The position numbers and the translations under genes were made by a program. The notes under the pieces are model-generated. The model saw only the letters and a list, made by a program, of their open reading frames with translations, was not told the DNA's origin and made no database searches. DNA of 64,000 bases from Desulfobacteraceae bacterium (GTDB lineage Bacteria; Desulfobacterota; Desulfobacteria; Desulfobacterales; SKZT01): positions 35,462 through 99,461 of the forward strand of contig JAABTQ010000012.1 of the NCBI GenBank assembly GCA_011389745.1. Direction: 5' to 3'. Positions 8,824 through 18,164 of the stretch are shown here, in pieces. How positions within the stretch are numbered: the stretch's first letter is position 1; each line of letters opens with the position of its first letter.

Positions 8824-10464
8824 ATGCTAAAAGATATCAAATCAAACCCCAAAAAACTGGTGGCTGACTGGCAATCGTTGATGCGCACATTCATCCGTCC
8901 TGAAGATGACGCAGCCAGGAGCACATTGTTAAAATACATGGAGCAGATTCTGTTCGGGCTTCATGAGTTTTTAAGAACCAAGGTGGGCTTTACCGAGGAA
9001 CAACCCTTAAAAGAGTTGGGTTACCGTTTTACCGATACCTGCCTGAATGAAAATCCCGAAAAAAAACTGGCGGATGTTATCACCGATCTGATCGAAGACA
9101 TCGCACCTTACGCAGTTAATGTTGCCTCTCCTTATTTTGTCGGGCATATGACATCGGCCATTCCCTTTTTTATGGTACACCTGAAAACAATCGTGGCGGC
9201 CCTTAACCAGAATGTGGTTAAGCTGGAAACATCCAAAGTGGTGTCGGTGGTTGAAAAACAGTTACAGGCCAAAATTCACAGGCTTATTTTTCAAAAAAGT
9301 GAGGACTTTTACCGGGAACATGTTCAAAATGCTGAAACCACGCTGGGTACATTTATTGAGGATGGTACCCTGGCCAATGTCACGGCGCTCTGGGTAGCCA
9401 GAAACAAGCTGTTGTCACCCAAACCGGGTTTTGGCGGCGTTGAGGCGGAAGGTATCCATGCCGCATACAAAGCCTATGATATCGACCGTCTGATCGTGAT
9501 AGTTTCGGCACTTCACCATTATTCCATCAAGAAGGCCTGCGGTGTATTGGGAATCGGAAATGAAAACGTGATTGCAGTGGATATGGATGACAACAACCGT
9601 ATCGATATGGAGGCCCTTGAAAAGGTCATCTCACAAATCCGGGAAAACAATAGAACGGGAATATTGGCCGTTATAGGTATTGCCGGAGCCACAGAGACCG
9701 GGACGGTTGATCCTTTGAAACAAATGGCAATGGTTTGTTCCCGTTACCGAGTGCATTTCCATGTAGATGCTGCCTGGGGAGGGCCGACGCTTATGTCGGC
9801 CAAATACCGGCATATCCTTGATGGCATCGAGCTTGCCGATTCTGTGACAATCGATGGGCACAAGCAGTTTTATATGCCCATGACATGCGGTATGGTCTAT
9901 TTTCGTGATCCAACGCATATGGATTCGGTCCGATACCACAGCAACTATGTGATTCGTCCGGGGTCTGCGGACCTTGGAATAAAATCCCTTGCCGGATCCC
10001 GTGAAGCCGTATCCCTGGTTTTGGACAGCGCTTTAAAAATCATGGGTACTCAAGGATATGCCTTGCTTATTGAGCATGGTATTGAAACCGCCCATGAATT
10101 TGCTGATGAGATTCGTTCTCGAAAACTTTTTCAGTTGGTAACCCCTCCGGAATTGAATATCCTCACCTACCGGATTTGTCCTGAACCGATGGCTGAAAAA
10201 CTGGTCAGGACAAAAGTTGAAGAACGCTATGAAATCAACGAGAGGTTGAACCACATCAATATGAGTGTTCAGCGAATGCAGCGGGAGGCCGGAAAGAGTT
10301 TTGTATCCAGGACCACACTGACCAAGGGCAGAAGGAATGGGGAAAAAATAATTGTCCTCAGGTCCGTCATCATGAATCCCATGACGACTATTGAGATACT
10401 GCGTCAAATTCTGGATGAACAGGAGGATATCTTTTTTTCATCTTTCCGAAGCCTTGATATCTAA
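8824..10464 (+). CDS. panP: PLP-dependent group II decarboxylase, probable aspartate 1-decarboxylase
   Basis: 546 residues with AGGAAAA upstream of ATG 8824. The fold-type I PLP decarboxylase core shows HVDAAWGGP and the Schiff-base lysine Lys347 in TIDGHKQF. Length and the N-terminal block (SPYFVGHMTSAIPFF) fit the PanP-type decarboxylases, proposed to make beta-alanine for coenzyme A in place of the pyruvoyl enzyme PanD. Glutamate or other amino-acid decarboxylase activity cannot be excluded from sequence. The stop overlaps the convergent iorB stop by four bases. Confidence 0.7.
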   Translation: MLKDIKSNPKKLVADWQSLMRTFIRPEDDAARSTLLKYMEQILFGLHEFLRTKVGFTEEQPLKELGYRFTDTCLNENPEKKLADVITDLIEDIAPYAVNVASPYFVGHMTSAIPFFMVHLKTIVAALNQNVVKLETSKVVSVVEKQLQAKIHRLIFQKSEDFYREHVQNAETTLGTFIEDGTLANVTALWVARNKLLSPKPGFGGVEAEGIHAAYKAYDIDRLIVIVSALHHYSIKKACGVLGIGNENVIAVDMDDNNRIDMEALEKVISQIRENNRTGILAVIGIAGATETGTVDPLKQMAMVCSRYRVHFHVDAAWGGPTLMSAKYRHILDGIELADSVTIDGHKQFYMPMTCGMVYFRDPTHMDSVRYHSNYVIRPGSADLGIKSLAGSREAVSLVLDSALKIMGTQGYALLIEHGIETAHEFADEIRSRKLFQLVTPPELNILTYRICPEPMAEKLVRTKVEERYEINERLNHINMSVQRMQREAGKSFVSRTTLTKGRRNGEKIIVLRSVIMNPMTTIEILRQILDEQEDIFFSSFRSLDI

Positions 10465-11084
10465 TTCTTTTGTGCACTCTGAAATCCCAAATCGAAAGCT
10501 TTTAAATTTATTTTCACAAAAGCTGCTTTGATTCGCGTTTTGATGGCCTCTTTTACATTGTCGATGGTGACCGGAAGAATACCTGTCTGAATCAAGGCTC
10601 CTAGCAACACCATGTTTACTGCCAGGACGTTTCCGGCTTCTTTAGCCAATTCAACGGCGTTGATAGCGATGAGCTTTTTGGTTTTCCGCCTTATGATGGA
10701 CTGAACCAGATGAAGGTCCGGGTATTGTCCTTTCCCGATAGCAACCGTAAACGGCGGCAGGGGTGAAAGGTTGGTGATGACCACCGTGTTCGGATTGCAT
10801 TTGTTCATGGCACGCAGTGTTTCTGAAGGCTCGAATCCAAGAAGGATGTCAGCCTCACCATCTGAAATGATCGTGCTCCGGGCATTACCGAATACAATGG
10901 CCGACTCCACCACGCCGCCTCTTTGAGCCATGCCGTGGATTTCACTCATGCGAACCGGAATATCGGCCAAAAGTGCTGCTTCCCCTAAAACTCTGGAGGC
11001 CAGAAGGTTTCCCTGGCCTCCCACCGCAACTATTATCAGTCTGGTAACATTCATATGTCTCATATCCATTTTTGCCGGATTCAT
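10461..11084 (-). CDS. iorB: Indolepyruvate:ferredoxin oxidoreductase, beta subunit
   Basis: About 207 residues from ATG at 11084, 11 bp after the iorA stop; in-frame ATGs at 11063 and 11054 are alternatives, and the longer 11177 start overlaps iorA and is unlikely. The gamma-type 2-oxoacid oxidoreductase domain starts IIVAVGGQGNLLASRVLGEA and includes SEIHGMAQRGG. With IorA it oxidatively decarboxylates aryl pyruvates to aryl-acetyl-CoA, reducing ferredoxin, as in anaerobic aromatic amino-acid use. Confidence 0.93.
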   Translation of the reverse strand: MNPAKMDMRHMNVTRLIIVAVGGQGNLLASRVLGEAALLADIPVRMSEIHGMAQRGGVVESAIVFGNARSTIISDGEADILLGFEPSETLRAMNKCNPNTVVITNLSPLPPFTVAIGKGQYPDLHLVQSIIRRKTKKLIAINAVELAKEAGNVLAVNMVLLGALIQTGILPVTIDNVKEAIKTRIKAAFVKINLKAFDLGFQSAQKN

Positions 11085-11095
11085 GTTGGTTAAAT

Positions 11096-12964
11096 TTATC
11101 TGATTTTCGATTTTTCTTTCAGAGGTAAAATCGCGTGCTCTGGGCAAATCTGTGCACACAAGGTACATCCTACACAAGTGTCCGGATCGATTTTGACTTT
11201 TTCATTTTCAATGAAAAATGCCGGGCATGCCAGTTCATTGATACAATCCCTGTGGTTCTTGCATTTATCGCTCACATAAAAGGGTTTTCCCATAGCCATT
11301 TTCAAGCCTTTTGCATACAAAGGGCAAACCTCCTGGGCGATAATGACCGATACGCCTTCGAAATCAATGGCTTTCCGGACAGCTTCGATGCTTTTTTTGA
11401 TTCGAAATGGCCGGATCATTTCCACATGGCATACCCCAATGGCGCGGACTATACTTTCGATTGATACTCTTCCGTAACCGCTGCATTTGAGCTGATCCAT
11501 ATCCACTCCCGGGTTGGGCTGATGACCGGTCATGGCGGTGGTGCCGTTGTCTAAAATAACAAGAGTGAAATTATGGTTATTAAATACCGCATTGATCAAT
11601 GGCGGTATGCCTGAATGAAAAAATGTGGAGTCGCCTATAAAAGAGATCACTTTTTTGTTGGTGGTTTTTGAAAATCCACAGGAAGTTCCCACAGAGGACC
11701 CCATACAGATCAAAAAATCCGCCATGGAAAGAGGTGGAAGCAACCCCAATGTATAGCATCCGATGTCGGTCGGATAAATGGTGGCTTTACCCTCTGCGGC
11801 TTTTTTCACCGCATAATATGTCGCCCTGTGAGAACACCCTGCGCACAGGTTGGGGGGGCGCTGGGCAATATCAGGAATGTCGGAAAGATCAATCGGGGTG
11901 ACGGGGGTGTAGGAAATGTCAAAATATCGTGCAATATTTTTCCGTACCATTCCGGGGTCGAATTCGAAAAGGCGGGAAAAAAGGTCTTCAGCTTTTCCCT
12001 TAATCGGAATTGTCAACCCGGCTTCCTGGGCGATTGCCTTGATGTTTTCCTCCATATAAGGCTCGCCTTCTTCGATAATCAGCACTTTTTCGCAACCTTT
12101 AAGAAAATCGGTAACCAAGCGGGAAGGCATGGGATGGGAAAATCCGATACGCAAAAGCCTGACACGATCTTCTATTTTCAGATCCCTGATAGCATCACGG
12201 GCGTAATTATAACTGACTCCGTTTGCCACAATACCCCATGGACCGTTATTACCTTCAATAAAGTTGTATTGGCTTGCTTCTGAGGTTTTGGCTGCCGCCG
12301 CCAGATTTTTTAAAAGCTTTTTATGCAGGTTTCTCGATACCGCAGGCACAGTGACATAATTAAAAGGGTCTTTGGGGAAATCACCTGTTGTGACCGGTGT
12401 AATAATGTCTCCCAGCGTTACAATTTCATTGGAATGGTTTATTCGTGTGGTGGTTCGAAAAAGAACCGGTTCTGCCAATTTCTCCGACAACTCAAATGCA
12501 TAGGCCACCATTTCCTTGGCTTCGGCAACGGATGAGGGTTCCAGCATGGGAAGTCCGGAAAGTTTGGCGTAATATCGATTGTCCTGTTCGTTCTGGCTGG
12601 AAAACATGAAAGGGTCATCCGCGGTAAGAATTACCAGCCCGGCTTTGACACCCACGTAAGCCAGAGTCATAAGCGCATCTGCAGCCACATTCAGCCCTAC
12701 ATGTTTCATCACGCACATGCTTCGAACACAGGCGTTGGCTGCAGCAGCCGCTACTTCCAGGGCCACTTTCTCGTTTATGCTGTACTCGAAATAGAGAGGG
12801 GACTCCTTGGCTATATTGAAAAAGTTGGCTGATATTTCAGACGATGGTGTTCCCGGATATGTTGTGGCCAGGGCCACACCAGCTTCGACAGCTCCTCTGG
12901 CAATGGCCTCGTTTCCCAGCAGAAGCAGTTTTTTGCCGGGTTCCTGGGTAAGTAGTTTATGCAT
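11096..12964 (-). CDS. iorA: Indolepyruvate:ferredoxin oxidoreductase, alpha subunit
   Basis: 622 residues. The N-terminal pyrimidine-binding domain (EAGVALATTYPGTPSSEI) is followed by the TPP-binding domain (CAGCSHRATYYAV, DIGCYTLGLLP, FIGDSTFFHSGI) and a C-terminal ferredoxin-like segment whose cysteines 597, 600, 603 and 607 (CVGCTLCAQICP) bind a 4Fe-4S cluster. A second cysteine-containing stretch (CKNHRDCINELAC) precedes it. It is the catalytic subunit of IorAB and is the first gene of a two-gene operon. The enzyme is oxygen-sensitive and typical of strict anaerobes. Confidence 0.95.
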   Translation of the reverse strand: MHKLLTQEPGKKLLLLGNEAIARGAVEAGVALATTYPGTPSSEISANFFNIAKESPLYFEYSINEKVALEVAAAAANACVRSMCVMKHVGLNVAADALMTLAYVGVKAGLVILTADDPFMFSSQNEQDNRYYAKLSGLPMLEPSSVAEAKEMVAYAFELSEKLAEPVLFRTTTRINHSNEIVTLGDIITPVTTGDFPKDPFNYVTVPAVSRNLHKKLLKNLAAAAKTSEASQYNFIEGNNGPWGIVANGVSYNYARDAIRDLKIEDRVRLLRIGFSHPMPSRLVTDFLKGCEKVLIIEEGEPYMEENIKAIAQEAGLTIPIKGKAEDLFSRLFEFDPGMVRKNIARYFDISYTPVTPIDLSDIPDIAQRPPNLCAGCSHRATYYAVKKAAEGKATIYPTDIGCYTLGLLPPLSMADFLICMGSSVGTSCGFSKTTNKKVISFIGDSTFFHSGIPPLINAVFNNHNFTLVILDNGTTAMTGHQPNPGVDMDQLKCSGYGRVSIESIVRAIGVCHVEMIRPFRIKKSIEAVRKAIDFEGVSVIIAQEVCPLYAKGLKMAMGKPFYVSDKCKNHRDCINELACPAFFIENEKVKIDPDTCVGCTLCAQICPEHAILPLKEKSKIR

Positions 12965-13008
12965 TTCATACCTTAATGTTTAGGGTTTTGATTTTTATGA
13001 TGCTTTTT

Positions 13009-13128
13009 CTAAGTAACTCCTCACAAGTCCCCCTTTGAAAAAGGGGGATTTAGGGGGATTTTTAAAACGGCATCAGCTTGTCAAATCCCCCCCGGCCCCC
13101 CTTTTTCAAAGGGGGGAGCAGTTACCTG
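13009..13128. repeat. MITE-like palindromic element, copy 1
   Basis: Imperfect inverted repeat of about 115 bp. The ends read AGTAACTCCTC and GAGCAGTTACC; inside are CCCCCTTTGAAAAAGGGGG and its counterpart around a GGGGGATTT/AAATCCCCC centre. Similar copies lie at about 28735 and 38820. It sits in the 400-bp gap between iorA and rdgB. There is no transposase, so it would be non-autonomous. Confidence 0.8.
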
Positions 13129-13260
13129 ACGGTTTAGGCCCGCCCACGCCGAATCAATCTGTAAGGAAGATATAACAGCGGCTCTTTGCATGTAAAGTAC
13201 TTTTTTGAATACATCCCCTCAACCTTGTTTCTTGTGATATTAAAGCTTGAATTTATAATC

Positions 13261-13289
13261 TTTACAAAGCATTTTCCATAATCTATTAT
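13261..13289 (+). promoter_or_regulatory. Sigma70-type promoter for rdgB
   Basis: TTTACA at 13261-13266, a 17-bp spacer and TATTAT at 13284-13289, about 75 bp before the rdgB ATG. It is a good consensus match in an AT-rich gap. Promoter activity is inferred. Confidence 0.55.
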
Positions 13290-13311
13290 TAAAAATTTTA
13301 AAAAATATGAA

Positions 13312-13328
13312 TTCAGGAGGCTCCTGAA
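13312..13328. promoter_or_regulatory. Perfect 8-bp inverted repeat in the rdgB leader
   Basis: TTCAGGAG-G-CTCCTGAA lies between the predicted rdgB promoter and the ATG. It could be an operator or could sequester the AGGAGG-like sequence in the leader RNA. Function is unknown. Confidence 0.35.
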
Positions 13329-13362
13329 ACCCTGATAAAAATGAATATATGGAGATTTATTA

Positions 13363-13992
13363 ATGGAACCACCTATCAATTTAGTCATTGCCACCAGAAA
13401 TAAAGGGAAATCTTCTGAAATAAAATCGCTTTTATCGGGATTTCCGGTAATTATAAAAAACCTGCATGATTTTGGTCCTATTCCGGAGGTTAAAGAAGAC
13501 GGAGAAACCTTTGACGATAATGCTTACAAAAAAGCCTCTTTTTCTGCAAAAATCCTGGGGTTTCCCGCCCTGGCTGATGATTCGGGACTTATTGTGGAAG
13601 CCCTTGGAGGTGCGCCCGGTGTTCATTCCGCCCGATATGCGGGAGAAAATGCTTCCGATGAAGAGCGCTGTTTGAAACTACTGCATGAAATGAACGGCAA
13701 AAGCAATCGAATGGCTGCTTTTGAATGTGTGATTTCTATAGCCGTTCCCACGGGTGTGGCCCTGACGTATGAAGCCCGCTGCGAAGGGCTTATCACTGAA
13801 AAAATGAGAGGCTCAAATGGTTTTGGGTATGATCCGATCTTTTATTATCCTCCTTTAAAAAAAACATTTGCGGAAATGACACGAGAAGAAAAAAATCGGG
13901 TCAGCCACCGTGGCAAAGCCTTCAAAGAACTCAAAGAAGAATTTGACAAGATAATGGTCTGGATTCGACAGCAAACACCCAAAATTTTTTAG
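13363..13992 (+). CDS. rdgB: XTP/dITP diphosphatase (RdgB/HAM1 family)
   Basis: 209 residues. Family motifs are VIATRNKGK at the N terminus, ADDSGLIVEALGGAPGVHSARYAG cut here to its core ADDSGLIVEALGG, and GSNGFGYDPIF near the C terminus. It hydrolyses dITP, XTP and ITP to monophosphates and so keeps deaminated purines out of DNA and RNA. GGAG precedes the ATG. It stands alone between a repeat-rich gap and the nitroreductase gene. Confidence 0.95.
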   Translation: MEPPINLVIATRNKGKSSEIKSLLSGFPVIIKNLHDFGPIPEVKEDGETFDDNAYKKASFSAKILGFPALADDSGLIVEALGGAPGVHSARYAGENASDEERCLKLLHEMNGKSNRMAAFECVISIAVPTGVALTYEARCEGLITEKMRGSNGFGYDPIFYYPPLKKTFAEMTREEKNRVSHRGKAFKELKEEFDKIMVWIRQQTPKIF

Positions 13993-14116
13993 ATTCATTA
14001 CGTTTCCTTTGATTTTTTATGATTTAAGGCAAGTTATGGGGGTCCTGGGATTTTTACAAAAAGGTTGAATTTTAAAGATAATTTAATTATTTGCTGAAAT
14101 AAGAGGGTGGATGTAA

Positions 14117-14698
14117 ATGATAGAAAATCTGATTCGAAAAAACAGGAGCTGCAGAAGGTTTTATCAGAATACTTCGGTGGATATGCAGACACTTGAAGGA
14201 CTTGTGAATTTGGGAAGACTTTCCGCATCAGCAGGGAATTTACAGCCATTGACTTATGCTCTGTCCTGCAATGCAAAAAAAAATGATGAGATTTTTTCTT
14301 GTCTGGCCTGGGCCGCCTACCTTAAGGACTGGCCGGGACCCGAGGAAGGAGAACGTCCTGTGGCCTATATTGTGGTTTTGCTGGATATGGTAATTTCTAA
14401 AGATCCGGGATGTGACCATGGAATTGCCTGCCAAAGTATTATGCTTGGGGCCAGGGAAAAAGGACTTGCCGGTTGTATGATCGGTGCCATTGACCGGGAA
14501 AGATTAAAGATTATTCTCAAAATTCCCGACCAGTATAAAATTTTACTGGTAGTAGCACTAGGAACTCCGAAAGAAACGGTGGTCATTGAATCTGTGCTTG
14601 GACCAGATAAGAGCATTAAGTACTGGAGGGATGAAAAGGGAATCCATCATGTTCCCAAAAGAAGTTTGCAGAATATTATTGTTGGGGCATTCAAGTAA
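14117..14698 (+). CDS. Nitroreductase-family flavoprotein
   Basis: 193 residues with GAGGGTGG upstream of ATG 14117. The N terminus (RKNRSCRRF) and LGRLSASAGNLQP match the FMN-binding nitroreductase fold; the C-terminal half (SIMLGAREKGLAGCMIG) supports it. Members reduce nitro compounds, quinones or flavins with NAD(P)H. No substrate can be inferred. It ends 29 bp before the PEP carboxykinase start and may be co-transcribed with it. Confidence 0.85.
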   Translation: MIENLIRKNRSCRRFYQNTSVDMQTLEGLVNLGRLSASAGNLQPLTYALSCNAKKNDEIFSCLAWAAYLKDWPGPEEGERPVAYIVVLLDMVISKDPGCDHGIACQSIMLGAREKGLAGCMIGAIDRERLKIILKIPDQYKILLVVALGTPKETVVIESVLGPDKSIKYWRDEKGIHHVPKRSLQNIIVGAFK

Positions 14699-14727
14699 AT
14701 AAGGTTTTGGACGGGGGGAATTTTTGT

Positions 14728-16695
14728 ATGTTTGAAAAAAAAATCGGTGTAGATATTGTAGCAGAGTTAGGTGGCATCAAAGACTTTGAAAGTGCCGGAA
14801 ATCTTTTTAAAAATAAGATGGATTCAGTGCATTTTCAACGAATTAATCAAATTAGAAACCAGGAGGCAATTTTAAAAATCGCAAATGCCATTGCCATGTG
14901 TGATCCGGACTCGGTATTTATTAACACCGGATCGGAAGCTGACCGCCATTTCATACGCGAATTAAGCCTTAAAAAGAGCGAAGAAGCCAAACTGGCCATG
15001 GAAAATCATACTGTCCATTATGATTTGAAAGAGGAACAAGGAAGAATTATAGACCGGACTTTTTACATCGCCAACGAAAATGAAATGATCAGTTCCCTGG
15101 CCAATCAAATGAACCGCAAAAAAGCACTGGATGAGATTCGCCAAATTATGACCAGTATCATGAATGGCAAAATCATGATTGTCGGTTTTTATCTGAGAGG
15201 TCCGGTGGGATCGCCGGTATCAAACCCCGCTTTGGAAATTACAAGCTCGGCTTATGTTACCCACAGTGCGGAAATTTTATATAGAAATATTTTTGATGTT
15301 TTTGATCGGGAGGTCGACAGGCTGGGCCATTTTTACACCAATATTCACAGTCAGGGCTTAAACAGATCACAGGATCTCATCCATGCAAGGGTTTTTATGG
15401 ACCGAAGTCATTGGACCACTTATAGCATGAACTGTACCTATGCTGGAAATACTCTTTTATTGAAAAAAGGCAACCACCGTTTCTCTGTAGACAAAGCAGT
15501 ATACGGAAAACGTGGTAGCGAACTGTCGGAACATATGTTTATCAGCGGAATCAAAGGTTCGGCCGGCCGTGTGACATGGTTTGCCGGGGCTGCCCCCAGC
15601 GGATGCGGGAAAACCACCACGGCAATGGCAGGAGACCATTTTATCGGAGATGACCTGGCCCAGATGTGGATTGCCGATGATGGATTTGTTCGCTCGGTAA
15701 ATCCTGAAATCGGTATTTTCGGTATCGTTGAGGATGTTAATTGGGACGGAGATCCCGAGCTGATGAAAGTGCTGCGCAATCCCGGCACTGAAGTTATCTG
15801 GTCCAATGTCTTGGTCGATAAGGATGGTGTACCCCACTGGACTGGAAACGGTGAAAAACAACCTGAAAAAGGTATTAATTTTCAGGGAGAATGGTGGGAA
15901 GGCAAAACCGATGAAAAGGGCAAACCCATCCCTGTTTCCCATCCAAATGCCCGGTGTACTATATCTTCCAAAGCTTTAAGCAATTATTCAGAATATAGTG
16001 AAGACTCCCAGGGCGTTCAGGTCCGAGTGATTACCTACAGCGGACGGGACAGCGACACCATGCCTCCTGTCTGGGTAGCCGAAACTGCGGATCAAGGGGT
16101 GGTTATCGGTGCCTGTATTGTTTCCGCTGCCACCGCAACCGAGGTGGGCGCTACAGGAATCAAGCGATCGCCCTGGGCCAATGCACCTTTTATCCCAGGT
16201 GCTCTCGGTGATTATATGGATGCACAGTTCAAGTTTTTTAACAGTCCGAAAATCCATACTGATAAACGCCCTGTTATGGCTGGATTGAACTATTTTCTGA
16301 CGGATCAGGCCAGGGGGGGTGCCTCTTCGAACCTTCTGGGTGAGAAAAAAGATGTCAAAGTCTGGCTATCCTGGATAGAAGGCCTTGTTTATGAAGAAAT
16401 GAATTTTATTTGGTCTCCTATAGGTTTATTGCCTGAATACGAAGATTTAAAAACGCTTTTCGAGGAGATCATCCAAAAAAATTACGCTAATAGCTTATAC
16501 CAAAAACAGTTTTCACTATATATCGATAAAATTATCACGCGGGTTCATCTTCAGTTGGAATCTTATCGCAAAGAGCCAAACATTCCCGAAAAATTGTTTG
16601 AAGTGTTGAACAAACAAAAAAAAGACCTTTTGCGATTGCAAGAAAGTTTTGGACCCATCGTGACACCTGATCAGTTGAAACAATATAAGGCTTGA
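14728..16695 (+). CDS. pckG: Phosphoenolpyruvate carboxykinase (GTP type), divergent
   Basis: 655 residues from ATG 14728, which has a GGGGGGAA ribosome site; a TTG 21 bp upstream is less likely. The kinase-1a P-loop APSGCGKTT and the kinase-2 segment GDDLAQMWI are clear, followed by SVNPEIGIFGI as in GTP-dependent PEPCKs. The enzyme interconverts oxaloacetate and PEP. It is longer than typical GTP enzymes (about 600 residues) and its N-terminal half is atypical, so it may belong to a divergent clade. GTP specificity is by family resemblance only. Confidence 0.8.
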   Translation: MFEKKIGVDIVAELGGIKDFESAGNLFKNKMDSVHFQRINQIRNQEAILKIANAIAMCDPDSVFINTGSEADRHFIRELSLKKSEEAKLAMENHTVHYDLKEEQGRIIDRTFYIANENEMISSLANQMNRKKALDEIRQIMTSIMNGKIMIVGFYLRGPVGSPVSNPALEITSSAYVTHSAEILYRNIFDVFDREVDRLGHFYTNIHSQGLNRSQDLIHARVFMDRSHWTTYSMNCTYAGNTLLLKKGNHRFSVDKAVYGKRGSELSEHMFISGIKGSAGRVTWFAGAAPSGCGKTTTAMAGDHFIGDDLAQMWIADDGFVRSVNPEIGIFGIVEDVNWDGDPELMKVLRNPGTEVIWSNVLVDKDGVPHWTGNGEKQPEKGINFQGEWWEGKTDEKGKPIPVSHPNARCTISSKALSNYSEYSEDSQGVQVRVITYSGRDSDTMPPVWVAETADQGVVIGACIVSAATATEVGATGIKRSPWANAPFIPGALGDYMDAQFKFFNSPKIHTDKRPVMAGLNYFLTDQARGGASSNLLGEKKDVKVWLSWIEGLVYEEMNFIWSPIGLLPEYEDLKTLFEEIIQKNYANSLYQKQFSLYIDKIITRVHLQLESYRKEPNIPEKLFEVLNKQKKDLLRLQESFGPIVTPDQLKQYKA

Positions 16696-16723
16696 AAAAA
16701 CCATAGCTGGTTTGCGGGAAAAA

Positions 16724-17977
16724 GTGCCCCTTTTAAAAAAAATATTCAGCCGCCAAATGTTTGTTTCTCTGATCATGGGTTTTGCCTGTGGCCTTCCCTT
16801 GCTGCTGACCATGTCCGTACTTCAGGCTCGAATGAAAGAAGATGGTATCGACCTGACAGTCATCGGTCTGGTCAACCTTGTTCAGATTCCCTATACATGG
16901 AAATTTTTATGGGCGCCGTTTCTGGATCGTTTCATTCCGCCTTTTCTTGGACGTCGTAAGGGATGGCTGGCAATGGCTCAATTGGCGTTAATTCTGGCCA
17001 TAGTAGGTTTAGGTTACAGTGATCCGGTAAATCATTTTGGATGGATGGTTTTCACCGCGATTTGCGTTGCTTTTTTCAGTGCTACCCAGGATATCGTAGT
17101 GGATGCCTACCGTCGTGAGGACCTTTCCGATGAAGAGTTGGGATTGGGCTCTTCTTTTTATATCTATGGGTATCGGATGGGAACTCTTCTGGCATCCGGC
17201 GGCGGCCTTATTATGGCCGATTATATGCCATGGTCCCAGGTCTATCTGGTCATGTGCGCATGCATGGTTCCGGCTGTCATCACAACACTTCTTACACCTG
17301 AGCCGCATGTGGCCGAGGGGTCACCTAAAACCCTGAAAGATGCAGTAATCCAGCCGCTTGCAGAATACTTCAAGAGAAAACATGCATTATGGATTCTGGC
17401 ATTTATCTTATTTTATAAAATAGGAGATACCATGGCCAGCGCCATGACCATGCCTTTTTATCTTGAAATCGGATTCACAAAAACTCAGATAGGCGCTGTT
17501 GTGAAAATATTCGGCACATGGGCCATAATCGGCGGGGCTGTTGCCGGCGGAGTGATCATGCTTCGGTTAGGTATCCACAAAAGTCTTTGGATTTTCGGAG
17601 TGCTGCAGGGCTTATCTACAGCTTGTTTCGTTATTCTTGCCAGGTTAGGAGACAACGTTGCGGTATTATCGGGTGTCATCGCATTTGAAAATGTCAGCAG
17701 TGGCATGGGTACCGCAGCATTCGTGGCATTCATGGCAAGCATCACCAACAAAAAATTTACCGCAACTCAATATGCCATGCTCTCAAGCCTGATGGCATTT
17801 CCCAGGGTTCTGGCCTCTGCCCCGACCGGTTTTCTTGCCAAGTACTTAGGGTGGGAAACTTTTTTTATTGTCTGTACCCTGATTGCCATACCAGGAATGC
17901 TGATGCTGTTCAAAGTTGCATCATGGCAAGCAAACCCATCAAAAACGGAAATTTCGACAAGCCGGAGAAAAGTTTGA
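16724..17977 (+). CDS. MFS transporter, AmpG-like
   Basis: About 417 residues from GTG 16724, with GGGAA just upstream; TTG at 16712 would add four residues. Twelve hydrophobic segments. The first, MGFACGLPLLLT, and the following IGLVNLVQIPYTWKFLWAPFLD segment resemble AmpG muropeptide permeases, as does FFSATQDIVVDAYR. The likely role is import of anhydro-muropeptides for cell-wall recycling, but other MFS substrates remain possible. No recycling enzymes are adjacent. Confidence 0.75.
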   Translation: MPLLKKIFSRQMFVSLIMGFACGLPLLLTMSVLQARMKEDGIDLTVIGLVNLVQIPYTWKFLWAPFLDRFIPPFLGRRKGWLAMAQLALILAIVGLGYSDPVNHFGWMVFTAICVAFFSATQDIVVDAYRREDLSDEELGLGSSFYIYGYRMGTLLASGGGLIMADYMPWSQVYLVMCACMVPAVITTLLTPEPHVAEGSPKTLKDAVIQPLAEYFKRKHALWILAFILFYKIGDTMASAMTMPFYLEIGFTKTQIGAVVKIFGTWAIIGGAVAGGVIMLRLGIHKSLWIFGVLQGLSTACFVILARLGDNVAVLSGVIAFENVSSGMGTAAFVAFMASITNKKFTATQYAMLSSLMAFPRVLASAPTGFLAKYLGWETFFIVCTLIAIPGMLMLFKVASWQANPSKTEISTSRRKV

Positions 17978-18045
17978 AATATCAAATTGATTATCCTTGT
18001 TTGTTAATGCGCATTGTCAACCTGGTTCAGATGAAATGTTGTTGA

Positions 18046-18074
18046 TTGACAATGCTTGTTGTACCTTATATAAA
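18046..18074 (+). promoter_or_regulatory. Near-consensus sigma70 promoter
   Basis: TTGACA at 18046-18051, a 17-bp spacer and TATAAA at 18069-18074, about 90 bp before the start at 18165. It would drive the DUF6178-like gene and gatB, which are five bases apart. Confidence 0.7.
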
Positions 18075-18164
18075 ATCAAATCCATAGTCGGACATTTTTA
18101 AGATACAGACTGTGCAGAAAGATGAAAAGCGGGCTGTTGGAACAATTTACCAAGATTAAAACCA

